Origin: an uncultured Sphingomonadaceae bacterium | GTDB taxonomy: Bacteria > Pseudomonadota > Alphaproteobacteria > Sphingomonadales > Sphingomonadaceae | NCBI GenBank assembly: GCA_947499975.1 | Contig: CANMQE010000001.1 | Span: 1,302,001-1,366,000 of the forward strand | Length of the DNA: 64,000 nt | Reading direction: 5' to 3' | Shown: one piece after another, positions 8,403-16,979 of the stretch | Layout of the letters: every line of letters begins with the position of its first letter | Numbering within the stretch: position 1 is the first letter of the stretch | Position numbers and translations under genes: made by a program | The notes under the pieces: model-generated | Told to the model about the DNA's origin: nothing | Database searches by the model: none | What the model saw: only the letters and a program-made list of their open reading frames with translations

Positions 8403-9335
8403 TTATCCTTTCACGCTGTCGAACAGCGCCGTGATACCGGAGCCTGCCCGCTTCAGCAGGTCGCGGGCCAGCCTTGCCGGTGCCTCAGCATCATCGGCAG
8501 GGAATGTGGCTTGCCCCTCCACCCGTTCCTGCCCGGCGGAGCTGAACAGGGCCGCGCGCATGGAAAGCTGGCCGTCATCATATTCACAGCGCACCGCGAT
8601 GGGAGAATGGCAATTGCCTCCCAGCGCCAGCAGTAGTGCGCGCTCCGCCATCACCTCTGCCTGGCTTGGCGCGTGGTTCAGGACGCTCAGCAGTTCGCGC
8701 GCCCGCGCATCATCGGCGCGGCATTCGATAGCGATGGCGCCTTGTGCCGGGGCGGGCAGCCAGTCCTCCGGGTCCAGCGGGGTGCCGACATTGTCCTGCC
8801 CCAGCCGCGAAAGGCCTGCTGCGGCAAGGAAAGTCGCGTCCGCCTCCCCTGCCTCAAGCTTGCCCAGACGGGTGGCGACATTGCCGCGAAAGGTGACGAC
8901 GCGGCAATCGGGCCGCTGGTGCAGTGCCTGCGCGGCGCGGCGCGGGGCGCTGGTGCCGATGACGGCGCCTTTCGGCAGGTCTGCCATACTGGCTGCACCG
9001 ATCAGGCGGTCCCTCTTGTCCGCGCGCGGCAGGATGGCGATGAGGGTGAAGGCATCGGGGCGGATCGTTTCCACGTCCTTCAGCGAGTGAACGGATGCGT
9101 CGATCTCGCCATTGCCCAGCCACACGTCCAGTTCCTTGGTCCACAGCGCCTTGCCGCCGATTTCGGCCAGGGGGCGATCCTGGATCTTGTCGCCGCTGGC
9201 CTCCACCGGCACCAGTTCTACCACGTTGCTGTCCCAGCCATGGGCCGCGCACAGCCGCGCGCGCGCCTCCTCTGCCTGCGCCATTGCCAGCGGCGAGCGC
9301 CGCGTTCCGAGCTTCAAGAGTGGTTGCTGTGTCAT
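8403..9335 (-). CDS. hemC: Porphobilinogen deaminase (hydroxymethylbilane synthase)
   Basis: HemC joins four porphobilinogens into hydroxymethylbilane using a covalently bound dipyrromethane cofactor. The protein begins with LKLGTRRSPLAMAQA and contains SVHSLKDVE, GTSAPRRAAQALHQRPD and the cofactor loop GGNCHSPIA, whose cysteine falls at residue 242, the E. coli position. The frame stays open upstream to 9527, but ATG 9335 gives 310 residues, the normal family length, and the upstream extension has no conserved content. It is first in the hemC-hemD-mitofilin unit and faces tsaD across 44 bases. Confidence 0.97.
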   Translation of the reverse strand: MTQQPLLKLGTRRSPLAMAQAEEARARLCAAHGWDSNVVELVPVEASGDKIQDRPLAEIGGKALWTKELDVWLGNGEIDASVHSLKDVETIRPDAFTLIAILPRADKRDRLIGAASMADLPKGAVIGTSAPRRAAQALHQRPDCRVVTFRGNVATRLGKLEAGEADATFLAAAGLSRLGQDNVGTPLDPEDWLPAPAQGAIAIECRADDARARELLSVLNHAPSQAEVMAERALLLALGGNCHSPIAVRCEYDDGQLSMRAALFSSAGQERVEGQATFPADDAEAPARLARDLLKRAGSGITALFDSVKG

Positions 9336-9379
9336 GCGTTCGCTTGCCCTAGCGGCGCGAAAGTCTAAGGGGAAGCGGG

Positions 9380-10417
9380 ATGACACTGGTTCTCGGGATC
9401 GAAAGCAGCTGCGACGAAACGGCAGCGGCGCTGGTGACGGACGGGCGGGAAATTCTCGCGCAGGCCATCGCCAGCCAGGAGGCGGAGCACGCGCCCTATG
9501 GCGGCGTGGTGCCGGAGATCGCCGCACGCGCCCATGCGGAGCGGCTGGCCCCGCTGATAGAGCGCGTCTTGTCCGAGGCGGGAAAATCGCTGGACGATTG
9601 CGATGCCATCGCCGCCACCGCCGGCCCCGGCCTTATCGGCGGAGTGATGGTGGGCCTGGTCACGGCAAAGGCGCTGGCGATGGCCAGCGGCAAGCCGCTG
9701 ATGGCGGTGAACCACTTGGAAGGCCACGCCCTCTCGCCCCGGCTGGCCGATGCTTCGCTGCAATATCCCTATGCCCTGCTGCTGGTGAGCGGTGGACACT
9801 GCCAGATCCTGCGGGTGGAAGGCGTAGGCAAGTACCAGCGCCACGCCACCACGATAGACGATGCGCTGGGAGAGGCTTTCGACAAGACCGCCAAGATCCT
9901 TGGCCTTGGCTATCCCGGCGGCCCGGCGGTGGAGAAACTGGCGCGCAAGGGCGATCCTGCCGCCGTGCCCCTGCCCCGCCCGCTGATGCGCAGCAAGGAA
10001 CCCCATTTCAGCTTTGCCGGCCTCAAGAGCGCGGTGCTACGGGCGCATGATACAGGCGAACATGCCGACGCGGATATTGCCGCCAGCTTCCAGCAGGCCG
10101 CACTCGACTGCATCCTGGATCGTACCAGCAGCGCCTTGGCAGCCATGCAGCCCGTCACCGCGCTGGTGGTGGCAGGCGGCGTGGCGGCCAACCAGACGAT
10201 CCGCGCCGGATTGCAGAATCTGGCGACAGAAAACGGACTGGCATTCACTGCACCGCCATTACCGCTATGTACCGATAACGCCGCGATGATCGCCTGGGCA
10301 GGCGTGGAGCGCATGGCCGCAGGTTTCGGGCCTGATCCGCTGGATCTGAAAGCGCGGCCACGCTGGCCGCTGGATCCGCAAGCAGAGCCCGCGAGAGGGG
10401 CAGGAGTGAAAGCATGA
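9380..10417 (+). CDS. tsaD: tRNA N6-adenosine threonylcarbamoyltransferase
   Basis: TsaD transfers the threonylcarbamoyl group to A37 of tRNAs that read ANN codons, acting with TsaB and TsaE. The 345-residue protein has the ASKHA-fold start ([16 protein letters not shown]), the metal-binding histidine pair in [10 protein letters not shown], and the conserved segments [11 protein letters not shown] and [10 protein letters not shown]. Length is standard. Its stop overlaps the gpsA start by 4 bases (ATGA), so the two are probably translationally coupled. Confidence 0.97.
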   Translation: MTLVLGIESSCDETAAALVTDGREILAQAIASQEAEHAPYGGVVPEIAARAHAERLAPLIERVLSEAGKSLDDCDAIAATAGPGLIGGVMVGLVTAKALAMASGKPLMAVNHLEGHALSPRLADASLQYPYALLLVSGGHCQILRVEGVGKYQRHATTIDDALGEAFDKTAKILGLGYPGGPAVEKLARKGDPAAVPLPRPLMRSKEPHFSFAGLKSAVLRAHDTGEHADADIAASFQQAALDCILDRTSSALAAMQPVTALVVAGGVAANQTIRAGLQNLATENGLAFTAPPLPLCTDNAAMIAWAGVERMAAGFGPDPLDLKARPRWPLDPQAEPARGAGVKA

Positions 10418-11403
10418 GCCAGATCGGCGTTGTAGGAGCAGGTGCGTGGGGAACCGCGCTGGCGCAGATGCTGGCCAGCGACGGGCGCGAAGTCATGCTC
10501 TGGGCGCTGGACGACGGGCTGGCCGATGCGATCAACGAAACGCGGTGCAACGCGCTGTACCTGCCATCCGCCACCCTGGCCCCGACCATACGTGCCACCG
10601 GCAAACTTGGCGACATGGCCTCCTGCGAAATCCTGCTGATGGTGACCCCCGCGCAGCATCTTGGCAGCGTGTTGGGACAAATGGACAGGTTCCCGCAGGA
10701 TCTGGTCCTGTGTTCCAAGGGGATCGAGCAAAGCAGCGGACGGATGATGAACGACGTGGCGCACGAAGCCGCGCCGGGCGCCGACATCGCGGTTCTTTCA
10801 GGCCCCACCTTCGCGCATGAAGTGGCGGATGGATTGCCCGCGGCCGTGACACTCGCGTGTGGCGGTGGCGATGCGCAGTGGGAACGGCTTTCCCCGAAAA
10901 TCGCGCGCCCTGCTTTCCGCCCCTACTTCTCCGACGATGTCGCCGGCGCAGAAATCGGCGGCGCGGTGAAGAACGTGCTGGCGATTGCCTGCGGCGTGGT
11001 GGATGGCCTTGGCCTTGGCCAGAACGCTCGCAGCGCGCTGATTACCCGCGGCTTTACAGAGATGCTGCGTTTCGGCGTGGCGCTGGGCGGTCAGGCGGAA
11101 ACGCTGAACGGCCTTTGCGGCCTGGGCGACCTGGTGCTGACCTGCTCCTCCACCTCCAGCCGCAATTTCTCCCTCGGCAAGGCGCTGGGCCAGGGGATGA
11201 GCGCGCAGGAGGCGCTGGCCGACAAGCGCACCGTGGCAGAAGGCGCGCATACCGCTCCGGTGCTGCGCGATCTGGCGCGCCAGCACGGGGTTTCCATGCC
11301 CATCACGGATGCCGTGAATGCCCTGCTGGAAGGCGAGGCTGCAAAGGACGTTGTGCAAACCCTTCTCGCCCGCCCGCTGAAGGCCGAGGGGCATCACGCT
11401 TGA
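10414..11403 (+). CDS. gpsA: Glycerol-3-phosphate dehydrogenase [NAD(P)+]
   Basis: GpsA reduces dihydroxyacetone phosphate to sn-glycerol 3-phosphate, the backbone of membrane phospholipids. The 329-residue protein shows the Rossmann motif [17 protein letters not shown], the CSKGIE and [13 protein letters not shown] motifs, the catalytic-lysine helix ([18 protein letters not shown]) and the family block [11 protein letters not shown]. It overlaps tsaD upstream and the flippase start downstream, forming a compact three-gene unit. Confidence 0.97.
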   Translation: MSQIGVVGAGAWGTALAQMLASDGREVMLWALDDGLADAINETRCNALYLPSATLAPTIRATGKLGDMASCEILLMVTPAQHLGSVLGQMDRFPQDLVLCSKGIEQSSGRMMNDVAHEAAPGADIAVLSGPTFAHEVADGLPAAVTLACGGGDAQWERLSPKIARPAFRPYFSDDVAGAEIGGAVKNVLAIACGVVDGLGLGQNARSALITRGFTEMLRFGVALGGQAETLNGLCGLGDLVLTCSSTSSRNFSLGKALGQGMSAQEALADKRTVAEGAHTAPVLRDLARQHGVSMPITDAVNALLEGEAAKDVVQTLLARPLKAEGHHA

Positions 11404-12965
11404 GCACGTCTGACGCGAAGACGGAGGAAGCCGAGAAGCCGGGCGGCGACATAGCCGCGCTGGCCAGGGGCGGTCGCACGAATGTCTTCGGCTTCGTGCT
11501 GCGCCTGCTTGCGCGCCTGCCGTTCCTGTTCATAGCGGGCCAGTTATACGGCGCAGAAGCGCTTGGCGTCTATGCCTACGCGCTGCTGGTGGTGGAACTG
11601 ACCGCGCTGGTGTGCTCCATCGGAGAAAAGCGCGGGCTGGCCCAACGCCTGCGCGAAGGTGACGAGAACCCTACGAACCTGATTGCGGATTCCATGCTGG
11701 TCGCGCTGGTGCTGTCCTGCATCATGGCGGCGGTCTTTTTCATCTGGCCCACGCCGCTGTTCCCCAATGGCATGTCGAGCGACCTCGATCGCTGGATCGT
11801 GCTGGCCATTCCGGGCTACGCGCTGACGGAGATCGTGCTGGCCGCACAGGCGTACAAATACGATATCGGCACCACTGTGCGCGCCCGCGCCGTGGTGGAA
11901 CCGTGGACGATCTCCATTCTTGCAGGTGCGTTCTGGTTCGTGCCCGCCATCGGCAATGCCGGGCTGACGATGGCCTATCTATTGTCCATATTCGCCGGAC
12001 TTGCCACCGCGCTGTTCCCCTTCTTCAAGACTTACGGCCTGCCGCAAGGCTGGGTGCCGCATCCCGCGCGCATTATCCCGATGGTAACGCGCGCCCTGCC
12101 GCTGGCGGTGACCGATGCGATCGAATGGGGCACGCGGCGAGTGGACCTGCTGATACTTGGCTGGTTTGCCGGGCCGGTGGCGCTGGGCATCTACTGGATG
12201 GCCCAGCAGGTCGCCAGCCTGCCGCAGAAGCTGAAGACGAGTTTCGAGCCAATCCTTGGCCCGGTGATTACCGCCAAGCTGAAGGAGAAGGATTACGCCG
12301 CCATTGCCCGGCAGGTGTGCCAGGTGGGCTTCTGGATCGTGGCTGCCCAGGCGGGCATCGCGCTGGCACTGGGCATACCCGGGGAGGCGCTGATGGGCCT
12401 GATGGGCGATGCAGGCGAATTCGTGCCTGGCACGCCTGCCCTCGCCTTCCTGCTGGCTGCCGAAGTGGTAGCAGCCACCGCCGTGGTTTCCGAAGCGGCA
12501 CTGATCTACGTGGCGCGGGTGCGCAACCTCTGGGTGTCCATCGCCACCCTTGGCCTGCAGGCAGCGCTGACCGTGGCAGCCATGCTGCTGATCGACACGT
12601 TGAACTTCGCCGATCCGCAGCGGGCCGATATCTGGCGCGCGGCAGCAGCGGCGGGCGCGCTGATGCTGTCTTTGGGCGTGGCATCGGTGGTGAAGGCATT
12701 GATGCTCGGCAGGATCCTTGGCCATTCGATCAACAACTGGCGCTGGGCGCTGGTGTGGGCGGCAGCGGCTGCCGTGGTGGTGGGACAGATCGCCATCCTC
12801 CTGCCGGAATGGGCCGAACTGGCGCTGGGCATCCCCGCGATCATTGGTGTCTACGGCTACATCATCTGGACGCGCGGCTTCGGGCCGGAAGACCGCGTGC
12901 TGTTCAGCAAGAAGCCGAAGCCCGTGGACGACGAATATCCGGTGAGAGAGACGCCCCCACTCTAG
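11400..12965 (+). CDS. Polysaccharide flippase (oligosaccharide flippase / MATE-like family)
   Basis: The product is about 521 residues with roughly 12-14 hydrophobic helices, of the kind that flips lipid-linked sugars across the inner membrane for capsule, exopolysaccharide or O-antigen. Typical features are the N-terminal NVFGFVLRLLARLPFLFIAGQLYG segment, a central amphipathic TM7 region (RRVDLLILGWFAGPVALGIYWMAQQ) and the absence of any ATP-binding motif. The frame is open far upstream inside gpsA. I chose the TTG at 11400, which overlaps the gpsA stop, because coding similarity begins there; the start codon is the least certain part. No glycosyltransferases lie nearby, so the exported sugar is unknown. 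Confidence 0.82.
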   Translation: MSTSDAKTEEAEKPGGDIAALARGGRTNVFGFVLRLLARLPFLFIAGQLYGAEALGVYAYALLVVELTALVCSIGEKRGLAQRLREGDENPTNLIADSMLVALVLSCIMAAVFFIWPTPLFPNGMSSDLDRWIVLAIPGYALTEIVLAAQAYKYDIGTTVRARAVVEPWTISILAGAFWFVPAIGNAGLTMAYLLSIFAGLATALFPFFKTYGLPQGWVPHPARIIPMVTRALPLAVTDAIEWGTRRVDLLILGWFAGPVALGIYWMAQQVASLPQKLKTSFEPILGPVITAKLKEKDYAAIARQVCQVGFWIVAAQAGIALALGIPGEALMGLMGDAGEFVPGTPALAFLLAAEVVAATAVVSEAALIYVARVRNLWVSIATLGLQAALTVAAMLLIDTLNFADPQRADIWRAAAAAGALMLSLGVASVVKALMLGRILGHSINNWRWALVWAAAAAVVVGQIAILLPEWAELALGIPAIIGVYGYIIWTRGFGPEDRVLFSKKPKPVDDEYPVRETPPL

Positions 12966-13130
12966 GGTTGCCGACCCTCGGAAACTTCGGGTTTGACGAT
13001 TGGGGCACAACGAGGCACGCCCTCCCCAATCCTGCCTTATTCTCGCCACAATTCACACGCGGTTAATGTTGTAACATCTCTTATCCTCCTGTCGGCACAG
13101 CTTGCTCGACAACAACAGGGGAGAGATTTT

Positions 13131-14759
13131 ATGACCAAGTTTACCCGTATGACCGCCCTTTCAGGCACCGCGTCCGCCGCGGCCATGCTGCTTGCCCTGT
13201 CCGCCTGCGCGCCGGGTGACGAGCGCGCGCAATCGGAACGCGTTACCAGCGTCGATATTGCCGAAGCGCCGATGAGCGCCGTTTACGAAGAGATGGCGGA
13301 TGCGCAATATTCCGTCGCCCCGGCGCAGATGTTGCCACAATACGAGAACCGCGAGCGGTATGACGGGCAGGAGGTATCGCCCGTGCGCCTGGTGGCCGAG
13401 GCTCCTGTCTCCACGTTCTCCGTCGATGTCGACACCGGCGCCTACGCCAATGTTCGCCGCTTCCTCTCGCAAGGCCAGTTGCCGCCGCAGGACGCTGTAC
13501 GCACGGAAGAGCTGATCAACTATTTCCGCTACGACTACCCCGCCCCGCAGGGCCGTTCGCAGCCCTTCTCCGTCACGACGGACATGGCGGTAACACCGTG
13601 GAACCCCGAAACGCGGCTGCTGCGCGTCGGCCTTCGCGGGTATGATTTGCCACGCGAGAACCGTCCTCCTGCCAATCTGGTGTTCTTGCTGGATGTGTCG
13701 GGCAGCATGGACGATCCTGACAAGCTGCCACTGGTGAAAACCGCCATGCGCCAGCTGGCCGGAGAAATGGGCAGGCAGGACCGCGTTTCCATCGTGGTGT
13801 ATGCGGGCGCCACTGGCGTGGTGCTGGAACCTACGAATAACGCCGCCGCCATCCGCCGCGCCCTGGGCCAGCTTCAGGCTGGTGGCTCCACCGCCGGTGC
13901 AGCAGGGCTGCAACTCGCCTATGACAAGGCGCGCGAAAGCTTCATCGAAGGCGGCGTGAACCGCGTGATCCTGGCGACGGACGGTGATTTCAACGTGGGG
14001 CTTTCCGATCAGGATGCGCTGGTGGAAATGATCGAGCGGCAGCGCGATTCCGGCATCACCCTAACCACCCTTGGCTTTGGCACCGGCAATTACAACGAAG
14101 CGATGATGGAGCAGATCGCCGATCACGGTAACGGCAATTACGCCTATATCGACAGCGCGATGGAGGCCCGCAAGGTGCTGTCCGACGAGATGACATCCAC
14201 CCTCTTCACCATAGCGCAGGACGTGAAGATCCAGGTCGAGTTCAATCCCGCGCATGTCTCCCAATACCGACTGATCGGTTACGAGAACCGCGCCCTGCGG
14301 GAAGAGGATTTCGATAACGACGCGGTGGATGCCGGCGATATTGGCGCAGGCCACCAGGTCACCGCGCTGTATGAAATCGTGCCTGCCGGGGGAAATGGCT
14401 GGCTGCGCCCCCGCCGCTACGAAGGCAATAATACACAAGGCAGTTCCGTAATGCGCGAAGGAGGTTCCGGCGACGAGGCGGCTTTCGTGCAGCTTCGCTA
14501 CAAGCTGCCGGGCCAGGATCGCTCGCGGCTGATCCAGCGCGCCGTTTCCTCGCAGGTGCTGGCTTCCGCCCGCCCGGCACGCGGCGACATGGCGTTTGTC
14601 GCCGCGGTTGCCGCCTACGGGCAGGCGCTGCGCGGCGATACGCTGCTCAACGGGTTCGACTTCTCCAATGCCGTCTCGCTGGCAGGCAGGCAAAGCGGTT
14701 ACTGGCGCGAGGAGTTCCTGAAACTGGCGGAACTGGCAGAAACACTCGACGCAGGTTGA
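13131..14759 (+). CDS. VWA-domain lipoprotein, YfbK-type
   Basis: The 542-residue protein starts at ATG 13131, preceded by AGGGGAGAG, and carries a lipobox (LLALSAC) at about residue 25. It then has the YfbK-type N-terminal region (STFSVDVDTGAYANVRRFL), a von Willebrand A domain with an intact MIDAS motif (LLDVSGSMDD, with later threonine and aspartate positions in ILATDGDFNVG), and a C-terminal domain (about 370-540). Proteins of this class are envelope-anchored metal-dependent adhesion or scaffold factors; E. coli YfbK has no settled role. It is followed after 22 bases by an OmpA-domain gene, which hints at a shared envelope function. Confidence 0.88.
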   Translation: MTKFTRMTALSGTASAAAMLLALSACAPGDERAQSERVTSVDIAEAPMSAVYEEMADAQYSVAPAQMLPQYENRERYDGQEVSPVRLVAEAPVSTFSVDVDTGAYANVRRFLSQGQLPPQDAVRTEELINYFRYDYPAPQGRSQPFSVTTDMAVTPWNPETRLLRVGLRGYDLPRENRPPANLVFLLDVSGSMDDPDKLPLVKTAMRQLAGEMGRQDRVSIVVYAGATGVVLEPTNNAAAIRRALGQLQAGGSTAGAAGLQLAYDKARESFIEGGVNRVILATDGDFNVGLSDQDALVEMIERQRDSGITLTTLGFGTGNYNEAMMEQIADHGNGNYAYIDSAMEARKVLSDEMTSTLFTIAQDVKIQVEFNPAHVSQYRLIGYENRALREEDFDNDAVDAGDIGAGHQVTALYEIVPAGGNGWLRPRRYEGNNTQGSSVMREGGSGDEAAFVQLRYKLPGQDRSRLIQRAVSSQVLASARPARGDMAFVAAVAAYGQALRGDTLLNGFDFSNAVSLAGRQSGYWREEFLKLAELAETLDAG

Positions 14760-14781
14760 TCCGGCACGCTATGGGGCGTGC

Positions 14782-15519
14782 ATGAATTTCCTCAAGAAAC
14801 CGCAGGTCGCGCTGGTGCTGGGTGTGCTTGCCTGCATTGCCCTTGCCTACACCGTGGGCGGTGCCAGCGGCCCTGCTATCGTAGACCGTCTTTCCGCCCC
14901 TGCCGCCGCTGCCATCCAGCAGGCGGGCGGCGATGGGGTGGAGGCCCAGTTCCGCTCCCCCAACGGCTGGCCCAGCCGCCATCCGGTGCTGACAGGCGCG
15001 GAAAACCTCGACACCAGCACCCGCTCCAACATCGCCCATGCGGTGGCCGCCCTGCCCGGCGTGGGCGGCATTCGCTGGGCCGATGGCGATCTGATGGTGG
15101 AACAGCACTTCAGTCCGCTTCACTGCCAGGAAGACGTGCAAGCCCTGCTGCGGGCACGCACGATCCGGTTCGAGGAAGGCTCCGCCACAATCGACGAGGC
15201 CAGCCGCTCCCTGATCGACGAGGTGGCATCGTCCCTGCGCCCATGCCTGGGCGCGGTGATCGAGATCTCCGGCCACACCGACAGGTCCGGCCCCGAGGAC
15301 ATTAACATCGAGCTTTCTACAGAGCGGGCCGATGCCGTCAGGGCTGCACTGATAAACCGCGGCATTCCGGGCGATGTTCTGCGTGTGGAGGGCGAAGGAT
15401 CGTCACATCCCGTCGAAGGGCTGGAACCGACTGACCCCGCCAATCGTCGAATTGAATTCGCGGTCATTTCGACCGAGCCGCTTTTGCCGACCCCGGTGGA
15501 TACGCCCGCCCCGCGCTGA
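14782..15519 (+). CDS. OmpA-domain envelope protein
   Basis: The 245-residue protein has an N-terminal membrane anchor or signal (about residues 8-27), a middle domain (about 40-110) resembling a single BON-like unit (STRSNIAHAVAALPGVGGIRW), and a C-terminal OmpA/MotB peptidoglycan-binding domain. The peptidoglycan-binding signature is intact: EISGHTDRSG, then the conserved region NIELSTERADAVRAAL and DPANRRIEFAV. It probably links the inner membrane or periplasm to the cell wall. It follows the VWA lipoprotein by 22 bases, so co-transcription is likely. Confidence 0.85.
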   Translation: MNFLKKPQVALVLGVLACIALAYTVGGASGPAIVDRLSAPAAAAIQQAGGDGVEAQFRSPNGWPSRHPVLTGAENLDTSTRSNIAHAVAALPGVGGIRWADGDLMVEQHFSPLHCQEDVQALLRARTIRFEEGSATIDEASRSLIDEVASSLRPCLGAVIEISGHTDRSGPEDINIELSTERADAVRAALINRGIPGDVLRVEGEGSSHPVEGLEPTDPANRRIEFAVISTEPLLPTPVDTPAPR

Positions 15520-15580
15520 CTTATGAAGGTCACGACGCGGGATTTGCCCGAATCGTGTAACCTGCTGCTAAGGAGCCGAA

Positions 15581-15673
15581 ATGCCGATCTGGAAGGAAGT
15601 GCTGGTGTTGATGCTGCTCGCTTATGCGGTGGGCCTTGGCATCGGCTGGGCCATCTGGGGCCGCGACACGTGA
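15581..15673 (+). CDS. 30-residue single-pass membrane peptide
   Basis: A 30-codon frame starts at ATG 15581 with an AAGGAG ribosome-binding site 5 bases before it. It encodes MPIWKEVLVLMLLAY..., a single hydrophobic helix ending in GWAIWGRDT. It stops 18 bases before the membrane-anchored HhH protein. The strong ribosome-binding site, membrane-helix composition and operon-like spacing support a real small protein. The function is unknown; a partner or stabiliser of the next gene's product is a plausible inference. Confidence 0.65.
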   Translation: MPIWKEVLVLMLLAYAVGLGIGWAIWGRDT

Positions 15674-15691
15674 TTTTTCGGAGAATGGAAT

Positions 15692-16453
15692 ATGGCTGAA
15701 TTGTTGCAGGCGAACTGGATCCTCGTCGTCATCGCCCTGGTGATCGGGCTGCTGGTTGCATGGTGGATCTTCGTCGCGTCCCGCCGCACGAAGGTGGAGG
15801 TGGAGCACAAGGAAGACGACAGCGACAACATTGCCAAACGCAACCACGCGCTGATCGATGCTCCACCCGCCGCGCAGAAGGATGATGGCATGCCAGCCAC
15901 GGCCGCCACCGACGCGCAGGATGCAGAGGCCGCACGCACCGCCGCCTCGCCCGGCGCGACATCGGCCGCAGCCAACGCCGATTCCACCGCCGCCTCCCCG
16001 CTGGGAACCGATGCCGAAACAGGCGACGGCGTACCCATGCGTGAAGCGATGAAGGAAATGGACACGCAGGAGCATGGCGAGGCGCCCTCCCCCGCGCCAG
16101 CACAAGCGACACCGGCTCCAACGCCCGCTCCGGCACCAGCCCCGGCTCCCACTCCTGCGCCAGCGCCTGCTGCGACACCTGCTACGGCACCCGCGTCCAC
16201 GACTGCGGATGCATCCGATGACCTTCGCCGCATCAAGGGCGTCGGGCCGAAGCTTGTCACGATGCTGCACGAACAAGGCGTCACATCTTTTGCCCAGATT
16301 GCCGCATGGAACGATGCCGACATCGATCGCGTCGATGCCGCTCTAGGCCGCTTCCAGGGCCGCATCCGCCGCGATAGCTGGGTGGAACAGGCCAGTCTGC
16401 TGCAAAGCGGAGACACGGCTGCCTACGAGGCGAAATTCGGCCGCACCTCCTAG
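15692..16453 (+). CDS. Membrane-anchored protein with Ala/Pro linker and C-terminal helix-hairpin-helix domain
   Basis: The 253-residue protein has one N-terminal transmembrane helix (about residues 9-29), a long low-complexity linker (about 55-170) ending in an Ala-Pro repeat, and a compact C-terminal domain (about 175-245: LRRIKGVGPKLVTMLHEQGVTSFAQIAAW). That last block is the helix-hairpin-helix fold seen in DNA-binding proteins and in ribosomal-protein-L21-like extensions. A nucleic-acid-binding domain tethered to the inner membrane is implied, but no function is established that I know of. It lies 18 bases after the 30-residue membrane peptide. Confidence 0.8.
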   Translation: MAELLQANWILVVIALVIGLLVAWWIFVASRRTKVEVEHKEDDSDNIAKRNHALIDAPPAAQKDDGMPATAATDAQDAEAARTAASPGATSAAANADSTAASPLGTDAETGDGVPMREAMKEMDTQEHGEAPSPAPAQATPAPTPAPAPAPAPTPAPAPAATPATAPASTTADASDDLRRIKGVGPKLVTMLHEQGVTSFAQIAAWNDADIDRVDAALGRFQGRIRRDSWVEQASLLQSGDTAAYEAKFGRTS

Positions 16454-16457
16454 GTCG

Positions 16458-16483
16458 GGAACCCTTTGGAACCCCCGGGCGTA
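16458..16483 (+). promoter_or_regulatory. Candidate EcfG (general stress response) promoter
   Basis: GGAAC (16458-16462), a 17-base spacer and CGTA (16480-16483) closely match the alphaproteobacterial EcfG consensus GGAAC-N16/17-CGTT. It lies 46 bases before the response-regulator start. One base of the -10 element differs from the consensus. Confidence 0.5.
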
Positions 16484-16529
16484 GTGATGAAGTCGCGATT
16501 TTGCGCGATCTTCTTTATTGAGGTTTCCC

Positions 16530-16916
16530 ATGGCAAGTCAGGCAGCAGCAGATCAGCAGCAATCCACGGTGCTGGTTGTCGAGGACGAAGTCATCATCGC
16601 GCTCGACCTGTCCGAAACCGTGCGAGACATGGGTTTCCGCGTGGAAGGCCCATATGCAATGCGCGATCATGCGATGATCGCCATCGATCAGGAAATGCCC
16701 GATTTCGCTATTCTTGACGTGATGACCGGCGATGGCGAGGTTTACCCACTTGCCGATGCCCTTACCAAGGCCGGCGTGCCGATCATCTTTCATTCCGGCC
16801 ACTGCACGAAGAGCGAGCTGGCAAGGCGTTATCCCAATGCGCAGGCCGCCGAGAAGCCGTGTCCGCCCGACAAGCTGATGGCACTGATCGCGGAGGCGAA
16901 CAGGAAGGCGCATTGA
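16530..16916 (+). CDS. Single-domain response regulator (CheY-like receiver)
   Basis: The 128-residue protein is a lone receiver domain. It has the acidic pocket (VLVVEDEVIIALDL), the phospho-acceptor aspartate in AILDVMTGDGEV, the serine switch in IIFHSGHC and the conserved lysine in EKPCPPDKL, so it should be phosphorylatable. There is no output domain, so it probably acts by protein contact or phosphotransfer. ATG 16530 is preferred over an upstream TTG at 16518. The EcfG-like promoter just upstream suggests induction in the general stress response, in which alphaproteobacteria commonly employ single-domain regulators. No cognate kinase is adjacent. Confidence 0.88.
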   Translation: MASQAAADQQQSTVLVVEDEVIIALDLSETVRDMGFRVEGPYAMRDHAMIAIDQEMPDFAILDVMTGDGEVYPLADALTKAGVPIIFHSGHCTKSELARRYPNAQAAEKPCPPDKLMALIAEANRKAH

Positions 16917-16979
16917 TCCCGCTCTCCTTGCCGTGCCGCTTCTGAGCAACTAGGGCGGTTACAAAGGAGACTATTTGCG

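Noticed and set aside
9336..9527. Upstream extension of the hemC frame
   Set aside because: It would run across the divergent gap and into tsaD; the conserved protein starts at 9335 with normal length.
10857..11399. Upstream extension of the flippase frame inside gpsA
   Set aside because: The extension lies entirely within gpsA in another frame and is Arg/Gly-rich with no conserved content; the flippase starts at about 11400.
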